From NCBI GenBank assembly GCA_024639065.1, contig JAHEJC010000005.1, positions 1-60,405 of the forward strand: a DNA stretch of 60,405 nt, written 5' to 3'. Source of the DNA: Lewinellaceae bacterium. Its GTDB lineage: Bacteria; Bacteroidota; Bacteroidia; Chitinophagales; Saprospiraceae. The stretch's first letter is position 1. Each line of letters begins with the position of its first letter. Below are positions 36,694 to 45,749 of this stretch, piece by piece. The notes under the pieces were generated by a model. That model was not told the origin of the DNA. It did not search any database and was given only the letters and a program-made list of their open reading frames with translations. The position numbers were made by a program, and so were the translations under genes.

Positions 36694-37497
36694 TTAAATC
36701 TTCAAAACCTTTTTTGAATAGATCCATTGATTTTTTCTATCCTTAATTTGAAGCAAATAAATTCCATTGGGTAAATCCCCCAGGTTTACACTAGAGGTAG
36801 TTGACTCTATTTTTTGAAGGATTTGTCCGGCAGAATTATGGACCGTTACGTCAAGACAGACCCTGGTAAAGTTGATGATTCCTTTGCTAGGGTTGGGGTA
36901 AACCATTAAGGGTTCTATATCCTGTTCCGTGTTTCTGGTTGTATTTGAGGGCTGAATGGTTACTTTATCCGCTCCTCCTCCATCTCCGGAACTAGAACCA
37001 TTTCTATTCACTCCATTTCCAGCTGCATAAAAACTGATTGGTCCCACCATTGAATCCGGAGCGATCCAGATAGCTTCAAATATATTGGTATCGCTGATCA
37101 TAAAATGTTCAGCATAATGCCTATCTGTATTGGCATTATAGATAACATTTAATGGAAATGATACGGAATCCCAAGTGCCTGTATTTAAGAACAAATTATC
37201 AGTAATACTTACCATTTGCATCCCATAGCCGAGCGGTGTGCCTACCACAGAATCTATCTGAACCTTAACTCGATATGCTGCTCCTAGTTCGTACTCGTTG
37301 ATAGTATCTCCTGCCAGATCAAATATGGATATCCCTACCAGTACTTGCATTTCCGCGCTGTTATGACAAGATTGACAAACTCTTCGTCCGTCACCTGGTG
37401 CCCCTGTGCTTCCCTGACCTCTTATGGCTCTTCCAGTAGAGTTGGCAAGAATGATTATCAACATACTTATAAACCCTATAATCATCCATACTTTCAT
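36694..37497 (-). CDS. T9SS-secreted choice-of-anchor/Reeler-like protein with a CxxCH motif
   Basis: 267 residues with a hydrophobic N-terminus (MIIGFISMLIIILANS). Soon after it is the sequence RRVCQSCHNSAE; CxxCH could bind haem c or be a conserved Cys pair of the choice-of-anchor V (reelin-like) domain that covers residues 40-180 (YRVKVQIDS, SFYAAGNGVNRNGSSSGDG). The C-terminal 75 residues form a type A T9SS sorting domain (YPNPSKGIINF, NGIYLLQI, KVLKI). It is therefore exported by the gliding/type IX system. Function unknown. Confidence 0.82.
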   Translation of the reverse strand: MKVWMIIGFISMLIIILANSTGRAIRGQGSTGAPGDGRRVCQSCHNSAEMQVLVGISIFDLAGDTINEYELGAAYRVKVQIDSVVGTPLGYGMQMVSITDNLFLNTGTWDSVSFPLNVIYNANTDRHYAEHFMISDTNIFEAIWIAPDSMVGPISFYAAGNGVNRNGSSSGDGGGADKVTIQPSNTTRNTEQDIEPLMVYPNPSKGIINFTRVCLDVTVHNSAGQILQKIESTTSSVNLGDLPNGIYLLQIKDRKNQWIYSKKVLKI

Positions 37498-37647
37498 GAC
37501 TTAAAAATTATATACAATCATTTTATAGATGGTTGTTTTTCCACTTGGTTTTCAATTATAACTAATTAACAAAGTTATTCGTTAATAAGTAATAGCGTGT
37601 CCCAGCATGCTATATGAACATCATGGCGAAATAAAAGATTTGATGAA

Positions 37648-38193
37648 TTAAGCGATTCCCCGATTCGGATTTATGCCTTCTATACCTTTGAAATAATTCC
37701 AGACATAATCCATCTCTTCATCCTTATCATCTGCAACCATTCTAGGTGGAGAGAAATTGACTTCTTTTTTTTGCCCGTTGAGGGTGACTAATATGATAGG
37801 AATTTTTGCTTTACTAGCAATATAATAAAACCCAGATTTGAGTTTATCTACTTTCTTTCTGGTACCTTCAGGGGCTATTGCAATGGCGAATTTTTCATTC
37901 TCATTGAACAACCGTACGATCTCATCTACCATATTACTGTTTTTGGATCGGTCAACCGGATATCCACCCAACCATCTAAAAATAAATCCAAAAGGCTTAT
38001 TGAATAATACCTTTTTACCCACAAAATTTACCTTTAGTTTCCACGCATTACGGCAAAGCAAACCAAGTAGAAAGTCCCAATTAGATGTATGGGGAGCTGT
38101 AATATAAATAGATTTAGGGCTGAGGGTGGGAGAGATTCCGGTAATCTTCCATCCGAATATTCTTAAAATCAATTTACTGATCCAACTGAGCAT
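37648..38193 (-). CDS. PlsC-like 1-acylglycerol-3-phosphate acyltransferase family protein
   Basis: 181 residues, on the short side for the family. The acyltransferase block I HTSNWD (H-x4-D form) follows YITAPHTSNWDF, and block III is APEGTRKKVDKLKSGFYYIA. GYPVDRSKNSN is block II. It transfers acyl groups to lysophosphatidate or similar acceptors at the inner membrane. The physiological acceptor could be another lysolipid. It is divergent from the Kir channel gene, 39 bp apart. Confidence 0.88.
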   Translation of the reverse strand: MLSWISKLILRIFGWKITGISPTLSPKSIYITAPHTSNWDFLLGLLCRNAWKLKVNFVGKKVLFNKPFGFIFRWLGGYPVDRSKNSNMVDEIVRLFNENEKFAIAIAPEGTRKKVDKLKSGFYYIASKAKIPIILVTLNGQKKEVNFSPPRMVADDKDEEMDYVWNYFKGIEGINPNRGIA

Positions 38194-38232
38194 AACTTGT
38201 AAATATGCGTAAATTTAAATCTAATATTTATT

Positions 38233-39195
38233 ATGGCACTACGGTTACCTAAAGCAACGCTAAAAATTTTAAACCAGGCAGGATTTAGTTCTAAGCTGAT
38301 CAATAAGGGGCGCCGGTTGATTCTCAAAAATGGCAACTTTAATATTCTAAGAAAAGGTAAAAACAGTTTTGACTTTTATTACTTCATTTTTGAAATTTCC
38401 TGGACTCGATTTTTATCCTTTGTACTAATTTTTTTATTAGCAACTAACTTTTTTTTCGCCTTTATGTTTTATTCGGTTGGAATTGAGCAGTTAGAAGGAA
38501 TAAATGGTGATCAACCACTTTATAATGTTCTATTAGATTGCTTTTTCTTTAGTATTCAAACTTTTACTACCGTTGGATATGGATCTGTTCATCCAGTTGG
38601 GACTGGGGCAAATTGGCTAGCTTCTATATTATCGTTTGGAGGGTTTTTTTCATTCTCTTTATTTACTGGTTTATCCCTTGCCCGTTTTTTAAAACCCCGG
38701 TCAAAAATAAAGTTCAGTGAAGTAGCTTTGATAAACTTTGACAATGATTTTCCTTCGTTACAATTCAGAATAGTAAATACCCGTCCCACAAAACTTTTTT
38801 CTGTAGAAGCTACGGTGGTCATGACATGCCTTGATGACAGAACCGGTCTTGGAATTACTCGTCATTTCAGCTCTCTTAAACTTGAATATGAAAAAATAAT
38901 TATGCTACCTATTGACTGGACTATTATGCATTGTATAGATGAGTCCAGCCCATTATATGGTTTAACTCAAAAAAAATTTGAAAGCATTGGAGCAGAATTC
39001 TTAGTATCCATTAAAGCCTATGATGATGCTTATAATCAGGATATTCACGCCAATCATTCTTACTTGTATAATGAAATTATTTGGGATGCGCGATTTCATC
39101 TTATGTACGAAAGTCACGATAACCATACCATTTTGGATATGGATAAATTAAGTGCTTTTGAAAAAATCGTTGGAAAAAAACCTAAGCCTGATTAA
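38233..39195 (+). CDS. Inward-rectifier potassium channel (KirBac family)
   Basis: 320 residues. Two membrane helices flank a pore with the selectivity filter TTVGYG in SIQTFTTVGYGSVHPVG. An amphipathic slide helix precedes TM1 (FYYFIFEISWTRFL). A cytoplasmic immunoglobulin-like domain covers about residues 155-305 (LQFRIVNTRPTKLFSVEATVVM). The length and order match KirBac1/3. TM2 includes FGGFFSFSLFTGLSLARF. Confidence 0.92.
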   Translation: MALRLPKATLKILNQAGFSSKLINKGRRLILKNGNFNILRKGKNSFDFYYFIFEISWTRFLSFVLIFLLATNFFFAFMFYSVGIEQLEGINGDQPLYNVLLDCFFFSIQTFTTVGYGSVHPVGTGANWLASILSFGGFFSFSLFTGLSLARFLKPRSKIKFSEVALINFDNDFPSLQFRIVNTRPTKLFSVEATVVMTCLDDRTGLGITRHFSSLKLEYEKIIMLPIDWTIMHCIDESSPLYGLTQKKFESIGAEFLVSIKAYDDAYNQDIHANHSYLYNEIIWDARFHLMYESHDNHTILDMDKLSAFEKIVGKKPKPD

Positions 39196-39240
39196 ACCTT
39201 TATTAAGTTTCTTAATCAAACCATACAAAGAAAAGGGATT

Positions 39241-39786
39241 GTGATAAAGTCAGATGATGAAATATTGGATCTTATATGTCATGATGGACAAATAGAAACA
39301 GGATTTCGGTTGTTAATGCAGAAATACCAAGAAAAAATTTATTGGCATATCCGCAGAATTGTATTAAATCATGAAGAAGCGAATGATGTGGTTCAGAATA
39401 CATTTATCAAGGTGTATAAAAACATAGATCGATTTGAAGGTAAAAGTAAACTATACACCTGGATTTACCGGATAGCAACTAATGAAGCTATCTCTCATAA
39501 AAAAAGATCTAAAACAATGTATTCCTTGGATCAAGAAGAAGGGAATGTAGTCAATACCTTAAAAGCAGATGAATATTTTGATGGTTCAGAAATTCAAGCT
39601 CATTTATTTGCTGCAATAGAAACATTACCCGACAAACAAAGAGTTGTGTTTCAAATGAGGTATTTTGATGAAATAAGCTATCGAGATTTATCCGAAGTGC
39701 TGGATACATCTGAAGGTGCCCTGAAAGCATCATTTCATCATGCTGTAAAAAAGATTGAATCTTATTTTAATACAATAGATGTATAA
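39241..39786 (+). CDS. ECF-type RNA polymerase sigma factor
   Basis: 181 residues starting with GTG. Region 2 is clear (NDVVQNTFIKVYKNIDRFEGKSKLYTWIYRIA) and so is region 4.2 (LPDKQRVVFQMRYFDEISYRDLSEVLDTSEGALKASFHHA). Extracytoplasmic-function sigma factor controlling an envelope or stress response. It heads a run of three genes: 9 bp downstream is a membrane protein that looks like its anti-sigma factor, then a Spy-like protein. No -35/-10 target was identified. Confidence 0.93.
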   Translation: MIKSDDEILDLICHDGQIETGFRLLMQKYQEKIYWHIRRIVLNHEEANDVVQNTFIKVYKNIDRFEGKSKLYTWIYRIATNEAISHKKRSKTMYSLDQEEGNVVNTLKADEYFDGSEIQAHLFAAIETLPDKQRVVFQMRYFDEISYRDLSEVLDTSEGALKASFHHAVKKIESYFNTIDV

Positions 39787-39795
39787 ATACGCAAC

Positions 39796-40491
39796 GTGAA
39801 GCACCCATCAGAAAATATTATTAATGAATTAAAATCTATTTCTCCACGATTGGCAAGCCTAGATCGGTCAAATGCCTTTCGTGTTCCTGCAGAATACTTT
39901 TCAAAATTAACCCAGCAGGTAATTGCACAATTAAGTAGCAGCAAAGATGCAGCTTGGACAGGAATATCCTCCAACGAAACATCAGATTCAACTTTAGCCA
40001 TTCCTCCTGGATATTTTGAATCACTTCAGGAAAAGGTGTTAAAAAAGATAGCCGATGAAGAGCTGGGAAATTTACCTGAATACATCACGACTACTAGAAA
40101 GGAAAATCCCTTTATAGCCCCCGCTGGGTATTTTGACCAGCTTACCGATACGGTTATTTTAAAGCAACAGCAAGATGACTCAAACCGAACCAGGATATTT
40201 AAATTATTTAATACAAAATTTGCCCTGATTGCTGCTGCTTGTGTGGGCATCGTGCTTACTGTGTTTTTACTACAAGAACCCAAACAACCTATAAGTTTAG
40301 CAAAAATAAATTCGGACGATGTCATTGAATATATGACAGATAATCTGGAAGATTTTGATGAATATGAACTTATGCCATTAGTCAATGAGGAACAATTAAA
40401 TGAATTTGAATCAATAAATTTATTGGATGAGGATATTCAAGAATATTTATATGAGGAAGACATTGAATATGAACTTAATGAAATACTCTAA
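39796..40491 (+). CDS. Putative anti-sigma factor with three PxGYF repeats and one membrane helix
   Basis: 231 residues, GTG start at 39796. Three copies of a motif are visible: RVPAEYFSKLTQQVIAQL, AIPPGYFESLQEKVLKKI and IAPAGYFDQLTDTVILKQ, spaced about 40-55 residues apart. A membrane helix (FALIAAACVGIVLTVFLL) follows, then an acidic periplasmic tail rich in Asp, Glu and Tyr. The position directly after the ECF gene suggests it binds and holds that sigma factor, but no zinc-binding anti-sigma motif is seen, so the role is inference. Confidence 0.75.
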   Translation: MKHPSENIINELKSISPRLASLDRSNAFRVPAEYFSKLTQQVIAQLSSSKDAAWTGISSNETSDSTLAIPPGYFESLQEKVLKKIADEELGNLPEYITTTRKENPFIAPAGYFDQLTDTVILKQQQDDSNRTRIFKLFNTKFALIAAACVGIVLTVFLLQEPKQPISLAKINSDDVIEYMTDNLEDFDEYELMPLVNEEQLNEFESINLLDEDIQEYLYEEDIEYELNEIL

Positions 40492-40517
40492 ACTATTCTA
40501 AAATTGAATTTAACAAG

Positions 40518-40934
40518 ATGAGAATTATTAAAATCACCATTATTTTTTGTTTGATTTTTACTGGATTGAATGGTCAAGAAGCAAACAAAATAGAATCCTA
40601 TAAAATTGGATTCTTTACGGAAAAATTAGAGTTAACTCCTGATGAGTCTAAATCATTTTGGCCCTCCTATAATGCATTTAAAAAAGATATTCGGAAAATA
40701 AAACAAGATAGGCGATCCAGACCTGGGCAAATGGGCTTATTATCCGATGCAGAGATAGAAGACTTAATTGAAGGTTTTCTATCTAGCCAAGAAGATGAGG
40801 TAGCCAGAACCAGAACGTTTTATACAGAACTAAAAACCTTTCTCCCATTGCGTAAAGCAGCTATGGTCTTTTTTGTTGAAAGAGAGTTTAATACCAAGTT
40901 GTTGCAGACTATGAGAAAGGATCGCCGGAATTGA
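40518..40934 (+). CDS. Spy/CpxP-like periplasmic stress protein
   Basis: 138 residues with a signal peptide (IIFCLIFTGLNGQ). The mature part is helical and carries a variant of the LTxxQ pattern (LELTPDESKSFWPSYNAF) and a second helix pair (LLSDAEIEDLIEGFLSSQEDE), ending in basic residues. It resembles periplasmic chaperones or sensors induced by envelope stress. As third gene of the ECF unit it is a likely regulon member or co-sensor. Confidence 0.75.
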   Translation: MRIIKITIIFCLIFTGLNGQEANKIESYKIGFFTEKLELTPDESKSFWPSYNAFKKDIRKIKQDRRSRPGQMGLLSDAEIEDLIEGFLSSQEDEVARTRTFYTELKTFLPLRKAAMVFFVEREFNTKLLQTMRKDRRN

Positions 40935-41470
40935 GCAAAAGATCGCATCCCAAGCCTGATGTATAAGTGCTTCTGGTTGACTTCTAAATATTCATCTATT
41001 CTTTTTATCAGTTCTACTTTTTACTGCAATTGAAGCATTTGCCAAAAGTAATTAATTCCTTATTTAGTCTAATCCATGGGCCCTAAATCCCAATTCTGCT
41101 TTAACTTCTTCCTATGAGATAGGCATTTTTTGCTTTCATTTTGTATCAAAATAAATTCAGTTATTTGCTATAAGAATGGCTCATCAATATTTTTAGGCAT
41201 ATAAAGTGTTGTGTTTTAACATTTTTTTTCTCCTACGCTTACGAAAATGATGTTATGTGTTAATGCGTGGATAATAATGAATTATGAACCAAATTAAAAA
41301 CAAATAAATATTAAAAAATATATAATTTGCTGATAATCAATAGATAAAATGAGATTATAAAAAAAACTAATACTAATAAAGAGATTAAAAAACTTGTAGA
41401 AAAAAGATGATTATATGAGATTGATTTAATTATATTTACCCTTGCTTAGAAATTGTAATCCTATGCGATA
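40935..41470. other. 536-bp AT-rich spacer without a gene
   Basis: No open frame with coding character on either strand. The region from about 41260 to 41430 is very A-rich with homopolymer runs. TATATTTA near 41443 is a possible weak -7 box for the TPR gene at 41471. No repeat shared with other spacers was noticed. Confidence 0.5.
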
Positions 41471-42871
41471 ATGGAACAACGAACAAAACGAAACAGTTTC
41501 TTAGTAGATCTAGTTCAGAGTTATGAAACTTGCCACGACAAAAGTGGTTTCATGCTTACTGAAGATACAGTATTGGATTTGATCTATTATTACGAATCAG
41601 AGAAGAATATAGATAAGGCTCTTGAAGTAGTAAATCTGGCTTTAAGGAAGTATAAATATCAAGTAGAATTTTATCTTCTTAAAGCAAGACTACTATTGAA
41701 TATAAGCAAAGTCAACAAGGCATATGCTATAATTCGAAAAGCAGAGGCTCTTGCTCCATTTGAAATTGACATCGTTTTATTAAAAGTTGTCATCTATTGT
41801 GAAATGGGGAAATATGAACAAGCACTCTCAATCTTGGAAAGCTCAAAAGGATCATGTGATCGTGATCAATTGCAGAAATTAAATTTATCTGAAGCTTATA
41901 TATTCGAGCATATGAAGGACTTTGAAAAATTGTTTTATTCATTACGTGAGACGTTGATAATGGACCCAAATAATCTCGAAGCTTTAGAAAAGATTTGGGT
42001 AAGTGTTGAGCTTTCAAAACTCTACGATGAAAGCATAGAGTTTCATAAAGCATTGATTGATGATCATCCCTATTCTTTTATGGCTTGGTATAATCTGGGT
42101 CAAGCATATTCCTGTATAGGTGAATACGAAAAAGCTATTGAGGCCCTTGAATATTCCTACTTGATAAGTGAAGATTTTGAAATTGCTTATCGCGATTGTG
42201 CCGATATTTGTATTCAAACGCAGGATTATAAAAAGGCATTAAATATCTATCACGATATTATTGCCAAATTTGGTATTGAAAGTGAAGTATTGGTAAATAT
42301 TGGTGAATGTCATATCCACTTAAACAATTTTAAAAAGGCTAAGAAAATTCTGCTTAAAGCAGTCAAACTTGATCCCTATAATGACGAAGTATATTTCTAT
42401 TTAGGAGAATGCTTCCGCAATGAGCAGAAATGGCACTATGCAATTAATGCATATAAAAGAGCTATTGAAATCGAGGATCGAAGAGAAGAGTATTATAAAA
42501 ATCTGGGCAAATCATACGGGCATATCGGTGATTGGAATCTAGCCCAAGAAAATTTATCCAAAGCGACTGAAATAGGACCTGAACAAAATGACTGTTGGCT
42601 TGCTTACGCTGAATTTTTAATGTCCATTTCCAGATTTGATCTAGCCCTTGAAGTACTTAATGATTCAGAAGATCATGCCGTGGGACCAGACTTATTATAT
42701 TGTAGGGCGGTCTGCCAATACTGTTTGGATAATCATGATCAAGCCTATGAAATTTTAGCTGAAGCTTTAAATGAAGATTACAGTCAGCATAATTATTTAC
42801 TCAAATTATTACCAGCAATTAAGTATGATAAGAAGGTAATATCTATGCTTAATTACTATGGTAAATTATAA
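41471..42871 (+). CDS. Tetratricopeptide repeat protein
   Basis: 466 residues made almost entirely of TPR units (about ten), such as YEKAIEALEYSYLISEDFEIAYRD, KKAKKILLKAVKLDPYNDEVYFYLGE and HYAINAYKRAIEIEDRREEYYKNLG. No signal peptide or membrane segment was seen, so it is likely cytosolic. A common Bacteroidota architecture; it presumably scaffolds proteins, but no partner or enzyme domain is evident. Monocistronic. Confidence 0.85.
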   Translation: MEQRTKRNSFLVDLVQSYETCHDKSGFMLTEDTVLDLIYYYESEKNIDKALEVVNLALRKYKYQVEFYLLKARLLLNISKVNKAYAIIRKAEALAPFEIDIVLLKVVIYCEMGKYEQALSILESSKGSCDRDQLQKLNLSEAYIFEHMKDFEKLFYSLRETLIMDPNNLEALEKIWVSVELSKLYDESIEFHKALIDDHPYSFMAWYNLGQAYSCIGEYEKAIEALEYSYLISEDFEIAYRDCADICIQTQDYKKALNIYHDIIAKFGIESEVLVNIGECHIHLNNFKKAKKILLKAVKLDPYNDEVYFYLGECFRNEQKWHYAINAYKRAIEIEDRREEYYKNLGKSYGHIGDWNLAQENLSKATEIGPEQNDCWLAYAEFLMSISRFDLALEVLNDSEDHAVGPDLLYCRAVCQYCLDNHDQAYEILAEALNEDYSQHNYLLKLLPAIKYDKKVISMLNYYGKL

Positions 42872-43045
42872 TTATACTTATTTATCGACTTGGTCAGGTC
42901 AGTTTTTTATGAACTTTATTCTTATGCTAAAACGGTGTTAGACTAATTGATCAACCTGGCCGCTGATGCATAAGATCCATCTTGTTTACTCACGTTGCAT
43001 ACATCCCAAACCTTAATCAAAACTTATTAAATGCTCTATGTATTT

Positions 43046-43780
43046 CTAACTCTTTAAGGCAAGCATAGCCGCTCCGATAATGCCAGCATCATTCTGAAGG
43101 TCTGCAGCACTGACATTGACCGAAGTATCCAAATATTTGCCCCACTCGTCAAACTTTTTACTGACTCCTCCTCCTAATAGGATCATATTTGGGCTGAAAA
43201 GAAGATCCAAATGATTCAAGAAAGCTGATAACTCCTTTGCCCATACTGCCCAGCTCATTTCTTTTTTCTTTCTTGCACTATTAGAGGCATAATGTTCAAA
43301 GACACTTTTTTTATAATACAAATGACCCATTTCCGTATTTGGTACTAGTTTACCGTCCAGAAATATACCCGATCCCAGACCGGTTCCAATAGTAATAAAA
43401 ATTAAAGTCCCCATAACTCCTTTTCCTTTGCCAAATGATACTGCAGCTAATCCTGCCAGATCGGCATCATTCGCTACGGAGAAAGAGCAGCCAGTTTCTT
43501 TGGAAAAATATTCGGACACTGGCATGTTCATCCAGGTTTTGCTAATATTTGCAGTGCTCTTCACCACACCATCTTTGATAATCCCAGGAAATCCACATCC
43601 AATTTTACCTTTCCATTCAAAGTGATCTACAAGTCTTTTAATTACTTTCAAAATATCTTTAGGTTTACCACCAATGGGTGTATCCAATTTTTTTCTTTCG
43701 GTTAAAAATTCACCCTTTTCAGTATCCACAATTGCTGCCTTAATACCGGTCGCCCCTATGTCTATTCCAATTATTTCCAT
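43046..43780 (-). CDS. ppgK: ROK-family glucokinase, polyphosphate glucokinase type
   Basis: 244 residues. The phosphate-binding start is GIDIGATGIKAAIVD; GCGFPG, catalytic Asp in VANDADLAG and the adenosine-type motif GTLIFITIGTGLGSGIF follow, with NTEMGHL near 160. The short length and the missing ROK zinc cysteine cluster fit polyphosphate:glucose phosphotransferase, which makes glucose-6-phosphate from polyphosphate or ATP. It is next to a cyclophilin lipoprotein gene (6 bp), possibly read from the same transcript. Confidence 0.85.
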   Translation of the reverse strand: MEIIGIDIGATGIKAAIVDTEKGEFLTERKKLDTPIGGKPKDILKVIKRLVDHFEWKGKIGCGFPGIIKDGVVKSTANISKTWMNMPVSEYFSKETGCSFSVANDADLAGLAAVSFGKGKGVMGTLIFITIGTGLGSGIFLDGKLVPNTEMGHLYYKKSVFEHYASNSARKKKEMSWAVWAKELSAFLNHLDLLFSPNMILLGGGVSKKFDEWGKYLDTSVNVSAADLQNDAGIIGAAMLALKS

Positions 43781-43786
43781 TTCTAA

Positions 43787-44683
43787 TTATTTAATTACTT
43801 TAATTTTCATGATTACATCTTCAACAGGTCGATCTGATTTACCGGTAGGTGTATCGGCTATTTTATCAATTACCTCCATCCCCCTGATTACTTGGCCAAA
43901 AACGGTGTATTCATTATCAAGAAATGGAGTACCTCCCAGATTGATATACTGCTGTTTTTGTTCTTCGGTGTAAGTAATTCCTTTCTGAGCCTGGAGTACT
44001 TCGATCATTTGATCGGTAACGGGTTTGCCCTGCACGATATAGAATTGTGATCCGGATGATTTCTTTTCAGGATTTATTGCATCACCCGTTCTAGCCGCAG
44101 CCAATGCTCCCTTAAAATGATAATGGTGATCATTTATTTCTGCCGGTATTTGATATCCTGGTCCTCCTCCTCCTAATCTTGTACTCTTATCCGCATCTCG
44201 AGAATTTGGATCACCTCCTTGAATCATAAAGCCTTTAATCACTCGATGAAATATTAGCCCATTGAAATATTCCTCGTCAGCTAGTTTAAGAAAATTGTCC
44301 CGGTGCAAAGGTGTTTCATTAAACAACTCCACTAATAAATTACCATGAGCTGTTTGTAAATAAGCCAAGCATTTTTCGGGAGGAGCAATTTGAATTACTT
44401 GATTGAATATGCGCTGAGATTTTCCTTTAATTGCCGTAAGTGAAACCTCATAATTACCAGATTGCAAGTATTCATGTATCGGTTCTGTTTCCGTAGAAGA
44501 GGTTCCATCTCCAAAATGCCAAATATATGTTTCGGCTTCTTCGGAAAGGTTGCTGAATTGAAGAGAAACTGGTGCTTCGTAATTTGATTCTGTACTTATT
44601 ACAAATTTAGCAACTGGTCTAGAGCAACTGCTGAAAAAATATATTAACGCTCCTAAAATAAACCACTTATATCGAAATTGCAT
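43787..44683 (-). CDS. Lipoprotein peptidyl-prolyl isomerase with a PKD domain
   Basis: 298 residues from ATG 44683; a TTG lies three codons upstream. The N-terminus FILGALIYFFSSCSRP is a lipoprotein signal. A PKD domain follows (FSNLSEEAETYIWHFGDGTSSTETEPIHEY), then a cyclophilin domain with HRVIKGFMIQGGDP and SGSQFYIVQG. It should assist folding on the periplasmic side of the envelope. The cyclophilin part is similar to the gene just upstream, indicating tandem duplication with a PKD insertion. A TAAATTTG -7-like box overlaps the start but may be incidental. Confidence 0.88.
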   Translation of the reverse strand: MQFRYKWFILGALIYFFSSCSRPVAKFVISTESNYEAPVSLQFSNLSEEAETYIWHFGDGTSSTETEPIHEYLQSGNYEVSLTAIKGKSQRIFNQVIQIAPPEKCLAYLQTAHGNLLVELFNETPLHRDNFLKLADEEYFNGLIFHRVIKGFMIQGGDPNSRDADKSTRLGGGGPGYQIPAEINDHHYHFKGALAAARTGDAINPEKKSSGSQFYIVQGKPVTDQMIEVLQAQKGITYTEEQKQQYINLGGTPFLDNEYTVFGQVIRGMEVIDKIADTPTGKSDRPVEDVIMKIKVIK

Positions 44684-44708
44684 GTGAAACAAATTTACAT
44701 TGAAATTA

Positions 44709-45356
44709 TTATTCTAAAATCTTAACTTTCATCTTAACATCTGTCAGCGGTCTATCGCTCGGATTAGTCTGTACTTCCGCAATCTTATCAATTATCTCCA
44801 GTCCTTCCACCACCCTTCCAAATACAGTATACTCCATATCCAAAGGAGGATATCCACCATCTGTTTTGTAAATCTCTCTTTGTTGTATATTGTAGGTGAT
44901 GTTTTTTTGGGTTTGCATAATATCCAAAAAGTCATCCGTAATCTGATTTCCATGAACAATGTAAAATTGAGAACCGTTCGATTCTTTTTTTGGATTGACC
45001 GTATCAGGTTTTCGTGCTCCGGCTAGTGTTCCTTTAAAATGAGGTTGTCCTATTTCTGCTGGAATGGTAAAATTAGGTCCACCCATTCCAAGGGGAGCAC
45101 CTGGTTGGGCATCTCGAGAATCTGGGTCACCTCCTTGAATCATAAAACCTTTAATCACTCGATGAAAAAGTAAATCGTCATAAAATCCCTCCCTAGCCAG
45201 TTTGACAAAATTATCCCGATGTAAGGGAGTCTCATTGTATAGTTCAACTTTCATATTTCCCAAATCTGTTTCAATAAGTGCGTAAGTGATTTTCTCCTGA
45301 GTTTGGCAACTTAAGAATATCAACACCGCGATCAATCCATAAAATATTTTTTTCAT
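44709..45356 (-). CDS. Lipoprotein peptidyl-prolyl cis-trans isomerase (cyclophilin type)
   Basis: 215 residues with a lipoprotein signal (MKKIFYGLIAVLIFLSC). The cyclophilin domain has HRDNFVKLAREGFYDDLLFHRVIKGFMIQ, NGSQFYIVHG and VFGRVVEGLEIIDKIA. Compared with minimal cyclophilins it has an insertion around QKNITYNIQQREIYKTDGG. Paralogous to the PKD-containing neighbour. Both lie in a tight minus-strand run with ppgK. Confidence 0.9.
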   Translation of the reverse strand: MKKIFYGLIAVLIFLSCQTQEKITYALIETDLGNMKVELYNETPLHRDNFVKLAREGFYDDLLFHRVIKGFMIQGGDPDSRDAQPGAPLGMGGPNFTIPAEIGQPHFKGTLAGARKPDTVNPKKESNGSQFYIVHGNQITDDFLDIMQTQKNITYNIQQREIYKTDGGYPPLDMEYTVFGRVVEGLEIIDKIAEVQTNPSDRPLTDVKMKVKILE

Positions 45357-45367
45357 TGAATCAAGTT

Positions 45368-45721
45368 TTATTCTTCTTCAAAAAAAGGTGTAAAATAGTG
45401 GATAACTTTTTCTTTTAAATATTTACTCTGAGGTTTAACTCCTTTAAGGTTAAACGTTTTTATTGGTTTCCAATGCGGCCACCCAGCAGTATCCATTCCA
45501 TCAAACTCATAATATCCATCTTCACTGAGCAGTCTACATACGGCGATATGCATTAAATCCTGTTTTTCTTCTTTAGTAAACTTGGTTTGGAGCTTACCTA
45601 GTTCTTGAACTCCAATTAAAAAAAGAACGGCATTGAGATCGGGAAGTTCCGTCTTCCGAAACTTCTTTTTAAGAAAATGTCTAACTCTCAACCACTCAAA
45701 ATCTAATTGCCAGTCTTTCAT
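45368..45721 (-). CDS. Conserved hypothetical protein
   Basis: 117 residues from ATG 45721 (MKDWQLDFEWLRVRHF); a frame from 45772 would overlap the FtsX-type gene by 23 bp and adds a weakly coding stretch. Basic at the start, helical, without signal or membrane segment; later DGYYEFDGMDTAGWPHWK and an acidic end FFEEE. I recognise no domain. Genes of this size beside lipoprotein-release permeases are found in Bacteroidota, but no function is known to me. Confidence 0.7.
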   Translation of the reverse strand: MKDWQLDFEWLRVRHFLKKKFRKTELPDLNAVLFLIGVQELGKLQTKFTKEEKQDLMHIAVCRLLSEDGYYEFDGMDTAGWPHWKPIKTFNLKGVKPQSKYLKEKVIHYFTPFFEEE

Positions 45722-45749
45722 GAATTGATCAAATTTCGGCAAATATAAT

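Noticed and set aside
39189-39218. Terminator after the Kir channel gene (TGATTAA/TTAATCA)
   Set aside because: The 7-bp stem is AT-only with no T-tract.
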